Of a DNA stretch of 22,638 bases, positions 1 to 7,030 are shown in pieces; the first letter of the stretch is position 1, and every line of letters starts with the position of its first letter. A program made the translations under genes and the position numbers. Source of the DNA: JBKBXU01 sp046313675 (GTDB lineage: Bacteria > Bacteroidota > Bacteroidia > Cytophagales > Cytophagaceae); assembly GCA_046313675.1 (NCBI GenBank), contig JBKBXU010000029.1, forward strand, positions 1 through 22,638. Reading direction: 5' to 3'. Below the pieces are notes generated by a model. It was not told where the DNA came from. It ran no database searches and worked only from the letters and a program-made list of their open reading frames with translations.

Positions 1-17
1 TTTGACATGGATACGCC

Positions 18-41
18 AATGTTTGTGTCCTCACAAACATT
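18..41. repeat. Palindrome with GTTTGTG/CACAAAC arms, copy 1
   Basis: A perfect 10-bp stem (AATGTTTGTG at 18-27, CACAAACATT at 32-41) encloses the loop TCCT. The 18-base core at 21-38 differs by one base from the reverse complement of a second palindrome at 129-146, so the two form an inverted pair about 90 bp apart. Seen directly in the sequence; function unknown. It may be a dispersed intergenic repeat or an RNA hairpin. Confidence 0.55.
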
Positions 42-126
42 CAAATAAAAATAAGCTTCCATTAATTAAAAATAGTTTATCTGCCCCCTTGAAAAATTTT
101 CATTTTCTTCTTCGTGCAGGAACGTC

Positions 127-148
127 CCGTTTGTGGGGACACAAACGG
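127..148. repeat. Palindrome with GTTTGTG/CACAAAC arms, copy 2
   Basis: A perfect 9-bp stem (CCGTTTGTG at 127-135, CACAAACGG at 140-148) encloses the loop GGGA. An overlapping alternative stem, GTCCC at 124-128 with GGGAC at 136-140, uses part of the same bases. The core is the near-exact reverse complement of the palindrome at 21-38. Confidence 0.55.
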
Positions 149-154
149 AGGAGG

Positions 155-186
155 AGTGGTGGATGTCAAAATCCACCACTTTTTTT
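155..186 (+). terminator. Rho-independent terminator for a gene left of the window
   Basis: A perfect 10-bp stem, AGTGGTGGAT (155-164) and ATCCACCACT (171-180), has a 6-base loop and is followed by a run of T through 186. The T-run follows the stem on the plus strand only, so it would end a plus-strand transcript that comes from outside the window. The convergent ung gene ends at 246. Bases 153-159 (GGAGTGG) can also pair with 194-200 (CCACTCC), which competes with this stem. Confidence 0.7.
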
Positions 187-245
187 GGATCCCCCACTCC
201 TTCTCATTTGTGATCTTTCGGAAGCTGCTTCAACTTTAAAACCGT

Positions 246-908
246 TCACCAATCAATAGATGTCTCTCCGCGAGAAAGCAGGTATTCATTTGTTTTGCTG
301 AAATGAGAACAACCATGAAAACCCCGATCAGCGGAAAATGGCGATGGATGAGCCGCCTTTAAAACAAGGTGCTTATCATGATCTATAATTTCACCTTTTT
401 TTTGAGCATAGGCTCCCCAAAGAATAAACACCACCCCCTCCTTCTCATCTGAAATTTTCTTTATAACAGCATCGGTAAAAACTTCCCAGCCTTTCTTCTG
501 ATGGGATCCGGGACTTTCAGCTCGTACTGTCAGCGTGGCATTAAGCATTAAAACACCTTGCTTAGCCCAGCGTTCAAGATTTCCGCTCTCCGGAATTTCC
601 TTTCCCAAATCTCTTTTTATTTCCTTAAAAATATTTTTTAACGATGGAGGATGCCGAAGACCTTCATTTACTGAAAAACACAGCCCATTGGCCTGACCAA
701 ATCCATGGTATGGATCCTGTCCCAAAAGCACCACTTTTAGCTTATCAAAAGAACAGTAATCAAAGGCAGAAAACATTAAATTTTCGGGAGGAAAAATATC
801 ATGTAATTGCTTTTCTTTACTTACAAAATCGACTAATTGGATAAAGTAAGGCTTCTCAAATTCATCAAATATTCGTTTTTCCCAGGACTCTTCAATTCTA
901 AAATTCAT
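246..908 (-). CDS. ung: Uracil-DNA glycosylase (family 1)
   Basis: Removes uracil from DNA, the first step of base-excision repair after cytosine deamination or dUTP incorporation; cytoplasmic. The 220-aa length is normal for family 1. The water-activating loop GQDPYH is at residues 63-68, with Asp65 the expected general base. The Leu/His loop HPSPFS is at 187-192, close to the usual HPSPLS form. The motif GVLMLNATLTVR, also typical of Ung, lies in the middle of the protein. The ATG at 908 gives the usual family N-terminus. The gene stands alone on the minus strand, divergent from apaG across about 100 bp. No terminator with a T-tract is visible downstream on its own strand. Function is secure from motifs; regulation is not visible. 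Confidence 0.97.
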   Translation of the reverse strand: MNFRIEESWEKRIFDEFEKPYFIQLVDFVSKEKQLHDIFPPENLMFSAFDYCSFDKLKVVLLGQDPYHGFGQANGLCFSVNEGLRHPPSLKNIFKEIKRDLGKEIPESGNLERWAKQGVLMLNATLTVRAESPGSHQKKGWEVFTDAVIKKISDEKEGVVFILWGAYAQKKGEIIDHDKHLVLKAAHPSPFSADRGFHGCSHFSKTNEYLLSRGETSIDW

Positions 909-950
909 GTGTAAAATATTATTGATAGATAAAATATACTGTTTTTACTT

Positions 951-980
951 TTGACTTTACCTTTTATTTGGTTAAATTTA
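951..980 (+). promoter_or_regulatory. Candidate Bacteroidota promoter for apaG
   Basis: TTG at 951-953 (within TTTTG-like context) lies exactly 19 bases before TAAATTTA at 973-980, a one-base variant of the Bacteroidota -7 element TAnnTTTG. The ATG of apaG is 30 bases further down. The spacing equals that seen upstream of rpsF. Confidence 0.42.
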
Positions 981-1009
981 AAAGTTAACCCATTAAAATT
1001 CCAACCACG

Positions 1010-1396
1010 ATGGTAACAGAAATAACAGAAGGAGTTAAAGTAAGCGTTTCCACATCTTACCAATCGGAGTACTCTAGTCCGGCACAATTTCATTATGTAT
1101 TTACCTATCGCATCATTATAGAAAATAACAGTGATAACACCATCCAACTATTGAAAAGACACTGGCATATACATGATGCTAATGGCTTGGTTAGAGAAGT
1201 TGAAGGCGATGGGGTAGTTGGACAACAACCGGTGCTTGAACCTGGACAGAGTCATGAGTACATTTCCGGATGCAACCTTAAGACTGAAATGGGAAAAATG
1301 AGAGGCACTTATCTTATGGAAAGGGTTGTGGACGGCAAAAACTTTAAAGTTAAAATTCCTGAATTCATACTTACTGTTCCCTTTAAACTTAATTAA
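1010..1396 (+). CDS. apaG: ApaG domain protein (Co2+/Mg2+ efflux protein ApaG family, DUF525)
   Basis: A 128-aa protein that consists of a single ApaG fold, a fibronectin-III-like beta sandwich. The family signature GDGVVGQQP is at residues 66-74, followed by the conserved PGQSHEYISGC stretch (about 78-88). Length matches bacterial ApaG. The family was linked to cobalt resistance and magnesium efflux in enterobacteria and also forms the ligand-like domain of some F-box proteins; its biochemical role is not settled, so I give only the family name. The methyltransferase gene starts 9 bases after the stop, so the two are probably one transcript. No signal peptide or membrane segment is visible. 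Confidence 0.93.
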   Translation: MVTEITEGVKVSVSTSYQSEYSSPAQFHYVFTYRIIIENNSDNTIQLLKRHWHIHDANGLVREVEGDGVVGQQPVLEPGQSHEYISGCNLKTEMGKMRGTYLMERVVDGKNFKVKIPEFILTVPFKLN

Positions 1397-1405
1397 TTAT
1401 TCCGT

Positions 1406-2191
1406 GTGAGCAAACTTGGTATACTGGGGAGGTATATTTCTTTCCTGGCAAAATCAGGGAATGAACATTCCATACATTCTCCATTTGTATATAACCTCTA
1501 CGTCAAAGTAATAAAATCTGAATACCTTGTTGAAGATTTTGATCAAATTGAGAACCTCCGAAAGGAATTACTGCAATCTTCTAAAAAAGTAAAAATAACC
1601 GACCTGGGTGCGGGAAGCCGTATAAATAACAATACCACTCGAAGCATAGCGGATATAGCTCGTAATTCTGAAAAAAGTAAAAGCCTTGCAAGGTTGCTTT
1701 ACAGGCTTGCTAACCATACCCGCCCAAAAATCATAGTAGATTTAGGCACATCTCTGGGAATTACGACCATTTACCTTTCCAAAGCATGTCCAGAAAGTAA
1801 AATTTACACCTTTGAAGGTTGTCCTGAAACTGCAAAGATTGCAAATCAAAATTTCCTTAACCTAAATTGCAGCAACATATCACTGGTTAAGGGCAACATA
1901 GACCAAACCTTACCGGAATTTGTCCACAAATCCACTACCCTTGATTTTGTTTTTTTTGATGCCAACCATCGGTTCGAACCTACCATGAGATATTTTAAAG
2001 AATGTCTCATAAAGGCTACAGAAGAAAGTGTCTTTGTGTTTGATGACATCTATTGGTCAAAGGAAATGGCCAAAGCCTGGGAAGAAATTAAAGCTCATCC
2101 TGAAGTAAGTTTAACGATAGACCTTTTCTATATAGGCCTGGTCTTTTTCAGAAAAAAACAACCCAAGCAGCATTTTAAACTCAGAATATGA
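1406..2191 (+). CDS. Class I SAM-dependent methyltransferase (O-methyltransferase-like)
   Basis: A 261-aa soluble protein with a Rossmann methyltransferase domain from about residue 100. Motif I reads VDLGTSLGI (111-119), the acidic residue after strand 2 is Glu137, and the substrate/cofactor strand DFVFFDANH is at 180-188, followed by VFDDIYW (211-217). This pattern resembles cation-dependent O-methyltransferases. The N-terminal part contains HSIHSPFVYNLY (21-32) and TDLGAGSRINNN (65-76), a layout I know from a conserved Bacteroidota family without an assigned substrate. The start is GTG at 1406; no better start fits. It follows apaG by 9 bases. A palindromic repeat lies just downstream and no standard terminator is seen. 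Substrate unknown. Confidence 0.88.
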   Translation: MSKLGILGRYISFLAKSGNEHSIHSPFVYNLYVKVIKSEYLVEDFDQIENLRKELLQSSKKVKITDLGAGSRINNNTTRSIADIARNSEKSKSLARLLYRLANHTRPKIIVDLGTSLGITTIYLSKACPESKIYTFEGCPETAKIANQNFLNLNCSNISLVKGNIDQTLPEFVHKSTTLDFVFFDANHRFEPTMRYFKECLIKATEESVFVFDDIYWSKEMAKAWEEIKAHPEVSLTIDLFYIGLVFFRKKQPKQHFKLRI

Positions 2192-2203
2192 ATAATTACC
2201 CAA

Positions 2204-2332
2204 CGTCATCACGAGGAGGAACGACGAAGTGATCTGCCGGCATGAAGCCAAATCAAGACTAAAAACATTTCTTTACTCAAACAGATCGCCACGGCTGCCA
2301 TCTCCCACAGCCATCAAAAGCCTCGCGATGAC
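2204..2332. repeat. Intergenic palindromic repeat element (CGTCATCnCGAGG type)
   Basis: The outer arms GTCATCACGAGG (2205-2216) and CCTCGCGATGAC (2321-2332) are complementary except for one base. Inner arms GATCTG (2231-2236) and CAGATC (2282-2287) are perfect. The left arm continues with GAGGAACGACGAAG, a wording I recognise from short dispersed intergenic repeats common in Bacteroidota chromosomes. The element fills the gap between two convergent genes and is more GC-rich than its neighbours. It has no ORF; transposition by a protein supplied elsewhere is possible but not shown. Confidence 0.75.
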
Positions 2333-2355
2333 ATTCAAAATTAAGAATTCAAAAT

Positions 2356-3168
2356 TCATCTAACCGCTTCCCGTATTCTCACCAAAACCTTCAATAAATC
2401 TTCTAACATATCAAGAGGTAACATATTTGCTCCATCCGATTTTGCAGCAGAAGGATTAGGGTGAGTTTCTATAAAAATTCCATCTGCACCTGTAGCAATG
2501 GCAGCCTTAGCGATTGTACTGATCAATGCCGGCCTTCCACCCGTTACCCCTGATGCCTGATTAGGCTGTTGCAAAGAATGCGTTACATCCATTACTACCG
2601 GCACACCATGCGCCTGCATTTCAGGAATGTTCCTAAAGTCAACAATCATATCGGTATACCCGAAAGAATTACCACGATCGGTAAGAATAACATTAGTATT
2701 CCCATGTGAATGAATTTTATCTATGGCAAATTTCATGGCCTGGCCTGACATAAACTGTCCTTTTTTTATATTCACCACCTTGCCTGTTTCTGCCGCAGCG
2801 GTAAGTAAATCTGTCTGACGACACAAAAAAGCTGGAATTTGCAATACATCCACATACTCTGCCGCCATAGCTGCTTCCTGAGATTCATGAATATCCGTTA
2901 CCACAGGAATACCAAAAGTCGTGGCAACTTCCTTAAGTATTTTGAGCGCTTTTTCATCACCTATACCTGTGAAAGAATCCAATTTGGAACGATTGGCCTT
3001 TTTGTAGGAACCCTTAAAAATATACGGTATGGAATATTTATTACTAAGATTGACAATTTGTTCTGCAATTTCAAGTGCCATATCCCGTCCCTCTATAGCA
3101 CAGGGACCAGCCATCAAAAAGAAATTACCGGAATCAACATGTTGTAAATTAGGTATAGATACGTTCAT
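2356..3168 (-). CDS. kdsA: 3-deoxy-8-phosphooctulonate synthase (Kdo-8-phosphate synthase)
   Basis: Condenses phosphoenolpyruvate with D-arabinose-5-phosphate to Kdo-8-phosphate, the precursor of the Kdo in LPS; cytoplasmic TIM barrel. The 270-aa protein shows the family motifs in order: AGPCAIEG (20-27), FKGSYKKANRS (from about 51), QIPAFLCRQTDLL, IKKGQFMSGQAM, TDRGNSFGY, DVTHSLQQP and ETHPNPSAAKSDG near the end. Cys23 stands where the metal-independent E. coli type has Asn, so this is by family knowledge the metal-dependent class. The start at 3168 overlaps the stop of the upstream methyltransferase by four bases, a sign of translational coupling. WaaA, which uses activated Kdo later in the pathway, is encoded in this window at 20-21 kb. 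Confidence 0.97.
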   Translation of the reverse strand: MNVSIPNLQHVDSGNFFLMAGPCAIEGRDMALEIAEQIVNLSNKYSIPYIFKGSYKKANRSKLDSFTGIGDEKALKILKEVATTFGIPVVTDIHESQEAAMAAEYVDVLQIPAFLCRQTDLLTAAAETGKVVNIKKGQFMSGQAMKFAIDKIHSHGNTNVILTDRGNSFGYTDMIVDFRNIPEMQAHGVPVVMDVTHSLQQPNQASGVTGGRPALISTIAKAAIATGADGIFIETHPNPSAAKSDGANMLPLDMLEDLLKVLVRIREAVR

Positions 3169-3746
3169 TTTTTTATCAGGTTTATAAATAACTCCCTTCC
3201 GGCTCTTGGCGGAATAGAATTATAACATGTTTCAAAAATTTTAAAATTAAAATAAGGACGAAAATAGGAAATATATTCCTCTTTAGAACCACCAAAAGGT
3301 GGTTTATCTTCATTTAAAGGGTCATCAAAGAGTAAACCGGCCAGATGCCCTTGTGGGTTAAGTAATTCATGGCATTTTTTTGCATAATCAGACCGCAATT
3401 CAGGATTCAATGCACAAAAAAAAGTTTGTTCAATAATCAGATCAAATTTATCTCTAAAAACAAAAAAATCATTTAAAATCAACTGATTTTCAGGAAACTC
3501 AGGAACCCGTTTGTGAAAGTTTTCAAGAGGCAATGCCGTGATATCCAACAGGAAAACATTCCTAAACCCGGACTTATAAATATATTCTGCCTCATAAGCA
3601 TTACCACATCCCGGAACAAGAATGCGTATTTCTTTGTTTGTTAGCTGATCAATATAAGAAACAATGGGTGGCGTTGGCTCACCGGTATCCCAACCGGTCT
3701 GGTCGTTTTTATAACGCTCTTCCCAATACATTTTAGTTAGTTTCAT
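3165..3746 (-). CDS. TPMT-family SAM-dependent methyltransferase
   Basis: A 193-aa soluble protein of the thiopurine S-methyltransferase family. The N-terminal signature has YWEERYKNDQTGWDTGEPTPP (residues 7-27, typical W..RY....GWD.G...P); motif I is LVPGCGNAYEAEY (about 43-55), and the family segment EQTFFCALNPELR lies mid-protein. Length is normal for the bacterial family. Members methylate thiols, halides or metalloids such as tellurite or selenite; the sequence alone does not fix the substrate. The stop overlaps the kdsA start (ATGA-type), so it is the first gene of a two-gene operon. A link to LPS synthesis is not evident; co-transcription may be incidental. Confidence 0.88.
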   Translation of the reverse strand: MKLTKMYWEERYKNDQTGWDTGEPTPPIVSYIDQLTNKEIRILVPGCGNAYEAEYIYKSGFRNVFLLDITALPLENFHKRVPEFPENQLILNDFFVFRDKFDLIIEQTFFCALNPELRSDYAKKCHELLNPQGHLAGLLFDDPLNEDKPPFGGSKEEYISYFRPYFNFKIFETCYNSIPPRAGRELFINLIKK

Positions 3747-3789
3747 ACGTACGAAATTAGGAGTCAGACAAAAACGTTGAACTAAAAAA

Positions 3790-3819
3790 TTGAATAATGA
3801 TTAATAATATTTAATTTTA
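3790..3819 (+). promoter_or_regulatory. Candidate Bacteroidota promoter for the coiled-coil protein gene
   Basis: TTG at 3790-3792 is followed after exactly 19 bases by TAATTTTA at 3812-3819, which matches TAnnTTTG except for the last base. The ATG is at 3863. Confidence 0.42.
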
Positions 3820-3862
3820 CATAATTTTATTAAGAAGCAATAGTTTATCAAATAAAAATAAA

Positions 3863-4795
3863 ATGGCTGAAGAGAAAAAAAAGACAGCAGCAGGCAATAG
3901 AAAAGGTTTAATAATTGCCTTTATAATTGTACTCCTTTCCATTAACGGGATACAATTATTTTTCAATTATAATCAGAGACAGGAATTGGAAAACAAGGAT
4001 CTGACCATTCAGGAAAAAGATGTAGAAATAGCTGGTACACTTTTTCAATTAGACTCAGTGCGCACACAATTGGAAATCAGCCGAAATCGCATAGCGGAAC
4101 TTGGAGGAAAAGTTGATGAACTTGATGCTATGATTGCCCAACTGGAAACTGACAAGGCAAAACTTACTCAGGATGCCAGCAGCGCACGCCGGATTATGAG
4201 GGAGTATAAAGAGAAGGCTGAAGGGTACGTTGATCTCTTAAAAGCTTCCGACGTTAAAATAAAGCAGCTTACAGAACAAAGAGATGCCCTGTTTGCTCAG
4301 AATCAAGGCTTGGAAAAGAAAGTTCAGGCAAAAGATGACTCCATTCAGTCACTTACCATGTCCAGAAAAGAGCTGGCGCATAAAGTTGCCATGGCCTCTA
4401 CGCTTCAGGCAGAAAACATACAAATCGAAGCAGTTACTCCGAAAAATAAAATTAAAGACGGGGAAGAAATCCGAGCCAAATACATTCATAAACTAAGAGT
4501 TAAGTTCAATATCGGAGACAATAAAATTGCCAAACATGAAGGTAAGGACATTTTTATGCGCCTCATCGAACCGGATGGCACATGTCTTTTTGACATGAAT
4601 ACCGGTGGAGGAACCTTTATGGCAGAAGGCAAGGAAACCGTATTTACTGATAAAAGAACCATCCTATTTGCAAATAAAAATGAACGAGTAAATTTTGATT
4701 ATATTAAAGGAAGTGATTACAAGCTTGGAAAACATCGTATAGAAATCTATTCTGATGGATTTAAGATTGGAGAAGCTGAGTTTATAGTTAAATAA
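3863..4795 (+). CDS. Membrane-anchored coiled-coil protein with C-terminal beta domain, function unknown
   Basis: A 310-aa protein I do not recognise by function. A short basic N-terminus (rich in Lys, with Arg13-Lys14) precedes one membrane span at about residues 15-35, so the bulk is predicted to face the periplasm. Residues about 36-180 are a long heptad-like stretch rich in Glu, Lys, Gln and Leu, a coiled coil. The last 120 residues or so have no heptads and look like a beta domain, with short strands such as DIFMRLIEPDGTCLF and HRIEIYSDGFKIGEAEF near the end. It lies directly before the rpsF operon but that operon has its own promoter, so a role in translation does not follow. It could be a scaffold or envelope-spanning structural protein. 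Automatic labels such as chromosome-partitioning ATPase would be wrong: no Walker motifs are present. Confidence 0.85.
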   Translation: MAEEKKKTAAGNRKGLIIAFIIVLLSINGIQLFFNYNQRQELENKDLTIQEKDVEIAGTLFQLDSVRTQLEISRNRIAELGGKVDELDAMIAQLETDKAKLTQDASSARRIMREYKEKAEGYVDLLKASDVKIKQLTEQRDALFAQNQGLEKKVQAKDDSIQSLTMSRKELAHKVAMASTLQAENIQIEAVTPKNKIKDGEEIRAKYIHKLRVKFNIGDNKIAKHEGKDIFMRLIEPDGTCLFDMNTGGGTFMAEGKETVFTDKRTILFANKNERVNFDYIKGSDYKLGKHRIEIYSDGFKIGEAEFIVK

Positions 4796-4812
4796 GTTTT
4801 TGCGGCTAAATT

Positions 4813-4842
4813 TTGAAATACATAATAGAAACAATATCTTTG
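4813..4842 (+). promoter_or_regulatory. Bacteroidota promoter of the rpsF-rpsR-rplI operon
   Basis: TTG at 4813-4815 and TATCTTTG at 4835-4842 are separated by 19 bases and match the -33/-7 consensus TTG-N19-TAnnTTTG fully. The rpsF ATG is 30 bases downstream. Confidence 0.75.
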
Positions 4843-4871
4843 CATCCCAATTGTAAAATTTAAATTATAAC

Positions 4872-5240
4872 ATGGAAGTAAAAAATTATGAGACGGTATT
4901 CATATTAACTCCCGTTTTATCTGATACTCAGATGAAGGATACCGTAGAAAAGTTCAGAAACGTGCTCAAAGAAAACGGAGCAGAACTTGTAAATGACGAG
5001 AACTGGGGACTAAAAAAGCTTGCTTACCCTATTAATCACAAGACTACTGGATTCTATCATCTGTTTGAATTCAAAGGCTCTTCTAACATTATTAAGTCAT
5101 TAGAAATCGAATACAAGCGTGATGAACGTATTATGAGATTTTTATCCACAGTACTTGATAAGCACGCCTTTGAATATAACATCAAGCGTAAAAAAGGAGA
5201 ATTCAAGAAATCTACTGAAAAACAGGAGGAAAAAGCATGA
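4872..5240 (+). CDS. rpsF: 30S ribosomal protein S6
   Basis: Small-subunit protein that binds S18 on the 30S platform. The 122-aa protein begins MEVKNYETVFILTPVLSD, the usual S6 opening, and has the core segments ENWGLKKLAYPINHKTTGFY and RDERIMRFLSTVLDKHAF. The C-terminal tail of about 20 residues is rich in Lys and Glu, common in Bacteroidota S6. The stop overlaps the rpsR start by four bases. Transcription is expected from the promoter at 4813-4842 through rplI. No ssb or priB gene lies between S6 and S18. Confidence 0.98.
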   Translation: MEVKNYETVFILTPVLSDTQMKDTVEKFRNVLKENGAELVNDENWGLKKLAYPINHKTTGFYHLFEFKGSSNIIKSLEIEYKRDERIMRFLSTVLDKHAFEYNIKRKKGEFKKSTEKQEEKA

Positions 5241-5488
5241 CACTAGTAAACGAATCAGTTAACAGAACTGAAAACAAGAAAAAATACTGCAGGTTCAAGA
5301 AAAACGGCATTAAATACATAGACTATAAAGATGCGAACTTCCTGCTTAAATTTGTTAACGAGCAAGGTAAAATCCTTCCAAGAAGACTTACCGGGACAAG
5401 CCTTAAGTTTCAAAGAAAGGTTGCACAAGCTGTGAAAAGAGCGAGACATATTGCCTTGCTTCCTTATGTTACAGATTCATTAAAATAA
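5237..5488 (+). CDS. rpsR: 30S ribosomal protein S18
   Basis: Small-subunit protein that pairs with S6. The 83-aa protein has the diagnostic core IDYKDANFLLKFVNEQGKIL followed by PRRLTGTSLKFQRKVAQAVKRARHIALLPY, in which the basic residues contact 16S rRNA. One Cys (YCRFKKNG) remains near the N-terminus, so it is not the zinc-ribbon form. It overlaps rpsF by four bases and precedes rplI by eight bases, the conserved S6-S18-L9 order. Confidence 0.98.
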   Translation: MTLVNESVNRTENKKKYCRFKKNGIKYIDYKDANFLLKFVNEQGKILPRRLTGTSLKFQRKVAQAVKRARHIALLPYVTDSLK

Positions 5489-5496
5489 TTTTAGCC

Positions 5497-5940
5497 ATGG
5501 AAGTTATACTTAAAGAAGATATAAAAGGATTAGGATATAAGAACGATACCGTTAAAGTGAAGCCGGGATATGGCAGAAACTATCTTATACCTCAGGGTTT
5601 TGCAATTATCGCTAATGAATCCAACCGAAAGGTAATTGCGGAAAACCTTAAACAGGCTGCTCACAAAGCAGAAAAGATTAAAACTGAAGCACTGTCTATT
5701 GCGGACAATCTTAAAGATATGGTACTTGAAATACCTGCCAAGGTAGGCGAAACAGGTAAAATATTCGGAGCTATTACCACTCTTCAAATTTCTGATGCAT
5801 TGAAAGATAAAGGTTTCTCCATAGACAGAAAGAAAATATCTTTTAAGACAGATATAAAAGAAGTAGGAGAATATGCAGCTTATCTTGATCTTCATAAAGA
5901 AGTTAAGCAAGATGTAAAGTTCAAAGTAATTCCTGCTTAG
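5497..5940 (+). CDS. rplI: 50S ribosomal protein L9
   Basis: Large-subunit protein that bridges the L1 stalk base outward and helps keep reading frame. The 147-aa protein has the N-terminal 23S-binding domain with the signature GLGYKNDTVKVKPGYGRNYLIPQGFA (residues 11-36), a long central helix (about 40-75) and the C-terminal domain with GKIFGAITTLQISDAL. Normal length. It is the last gene of the operon and is followed 20 bases later by a strong terminator. Confidence 0.98.
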   Translation: MEVILKEDIKGLGYKNDTVKVKPGYGRNYLIPQGFAIIANESNRKVIAENLKQAAHKAEKIKTEALSIADNLKDMVLEIPAKVGETGKIFGAITTLQISDALKDKGFSIDRKKISFKTDIKEVGEYAAYLDLHKEVKQDVKFKVIPA

Positions 5941-5960
5941 TCTTTTCAAACATTATTTAT

Positions 5961-5993
5961 AAAAAAGCCTTTCCCAAACGAAAGGCTTTTTTT
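5961..5993 (+). terminator. Rho-independent terminator of the rpsF operon
   Basis: A 13-bp perfect stem (AAAAAAGCCTTTC at 5961-5973, GAAAGGCTTTTTT at 5980-5992) has the 6-base loop CCAAAC and ends in seven T. The A-rich left arm also gives a T-run on the minus strand, but no minus-strand gene reaches it. Confidence 0.9.
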
Positions 5994-6061
5994 ATTGCCT
6001 GAGCCAAAAATGACTTTCTATAATATTTTTAGTAGCTTGCACTTAGTCTCAAATCAGGTAC

Positions 6062-7030
6062 ATGTTTAGAACAGAATTACGAATAGCGAAATCTCCCATC
6101 CAACTTGACCATAATTCAGGGATAATCACTATAGGTTCTTGCTTTTCTAATGTCATCGGGAAAAAGCTGGAATACTTAAAATTCAATGTAAGCATTAACC
6201 CCTTTGGCATAATCTACAATCCGGTTTCCATATTCTCCATACTGGAGAAGAGCATAGAAAACACACAGCCCCCAGATGAATCATTTTTAGAAAGAGATGG
6301 CATCTGGTATAATTTTGATTTGCATTCTGAAATTTCCGGTACATCAAAAGACGAGGTTCTTAAAACCTATAATCAACGTTCCCAAACATTAAGAAAGGAA
6401 CTTTCAGATGCAGATATTCTGACAATAACCCTTGGTACATCCTTTATATATAAGCGTAAAGCGAATATGCTCCCCGTTGCAAACTGCCATAAAATACCTG
6501 CAACTGAATTTGTAAAGCATTTACTAGCACCCGAGGAGATCATACAGGCATTCAGGCAAAGCTATGAGCTAATAAAAAAACTAAATCCGGGCATCAAAAT
6601 CATTTTTACGCTCAGCCCTGTCAGGCATATCAAAGATTCCATACCTCTAAATAGTGTTAGCAAAAGCATACTCAGGTATGCCATTCACAAAATAACTGAA
6701 ACTTTTTCTGCTTGTGAATACTTCCCTTCCTATGAATTGATGATAGATGACCTTAGAGATTATCGGTTTTATGGCAAAGACATGATACACCCTTCAGAAG
6801 TAGCAGAAGAATACATTTGGGAGAAATTTTCAGAATCTTATTTTCCCGAAGAAACCAGAAAAATAAATAAAGAATGGAAAAAAACTCTTAAAGCAATACA
6901 TCATAAACCCTTCCATCCATCTTCTGAAAACCACCATAGATTTGTAAAAGAAACAATAGAAAAAGTTAAAGGTTTTGAAAAAATATTTAATGTGGAAAAG
7001 GAACTGCAAATACTTCAGAGTAAGCTTTAA
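6062..7030 (+). CDS. GSCFA domain protein (putative SGNH-type hydrolase)
   Basis: A 322-aa protein of the GSCFA family, common in Bacteroidota. The family motif near the N-terminus reads GSCFS (residues 25-29), so the final Ala of the name is Ser here; it continues with KKLEYLKFNVSINPFGIIYNP, the typical follow-on. LTITLGTSFIYK and FTLSPVRHIKD are the next conserved blocks, and GKDMIHPSEVAEEYIW (last third) provides a D..H pair as in SGNH/GDSL hydrolases. Catalysis by this family has not been firmly shown, so hydrolase is an inference from the fold. No signal peptide is visible. The 3' end overlaps the likely start of the DUF255 gene by about 40 bases, which points to co-transcription. Confidence 0.9.
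   Translation: MFRTELRIAKSPIQLDHNSGIITIGSCFSNVIGKKLEYLKFNVSINPFGIIYNPVSIFSILEKSIENTQPPDESFLERDGIWYNFDLHSEISGTSKDEVLKTYNQRSQTLRKELSDADILTITLGTSFIYKRKANMLPVANCHKIPATEFVKHLLAPEEIIQAFRQSYELIKKLNPGIKIIFTLSPVRHIKDSIPLNSVSKSILRYAIHKITETFSACEYFPSYELMIDDLRDYRFYGKDMIHPSEVAEEYIWEKFSESYFPEETRKINKEWKKTLKAIHHKPFHPSSENHHRFVKETIEKVKGFEKIFNVEKELQILQSKL

Noticed and set aside
2..259. 85-aa plus-strand ORF at the left edge
   Set aside because: It runs through two palindromes and a terminator, starts with TTG, and its composition looks non-coding.
905..1147. 80-aa minus-strand ORF between ung and apaG
   Set aside because: It overlaps the start of apaG on the opposite strand and has no recognisable protein character.
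3863..4795. Reading the coiled-coil protein as an SMC or ParA-like chromosome partition protein
   Set aside because: No Walker A or B motif and a clear N-terminal membrane span; the likeness is only coiled-coil composition.
5530..5949. 139-aa minus-strand ORF opposite rplI
   Set aside because: It is a shadow of the well-supported L9 gene.
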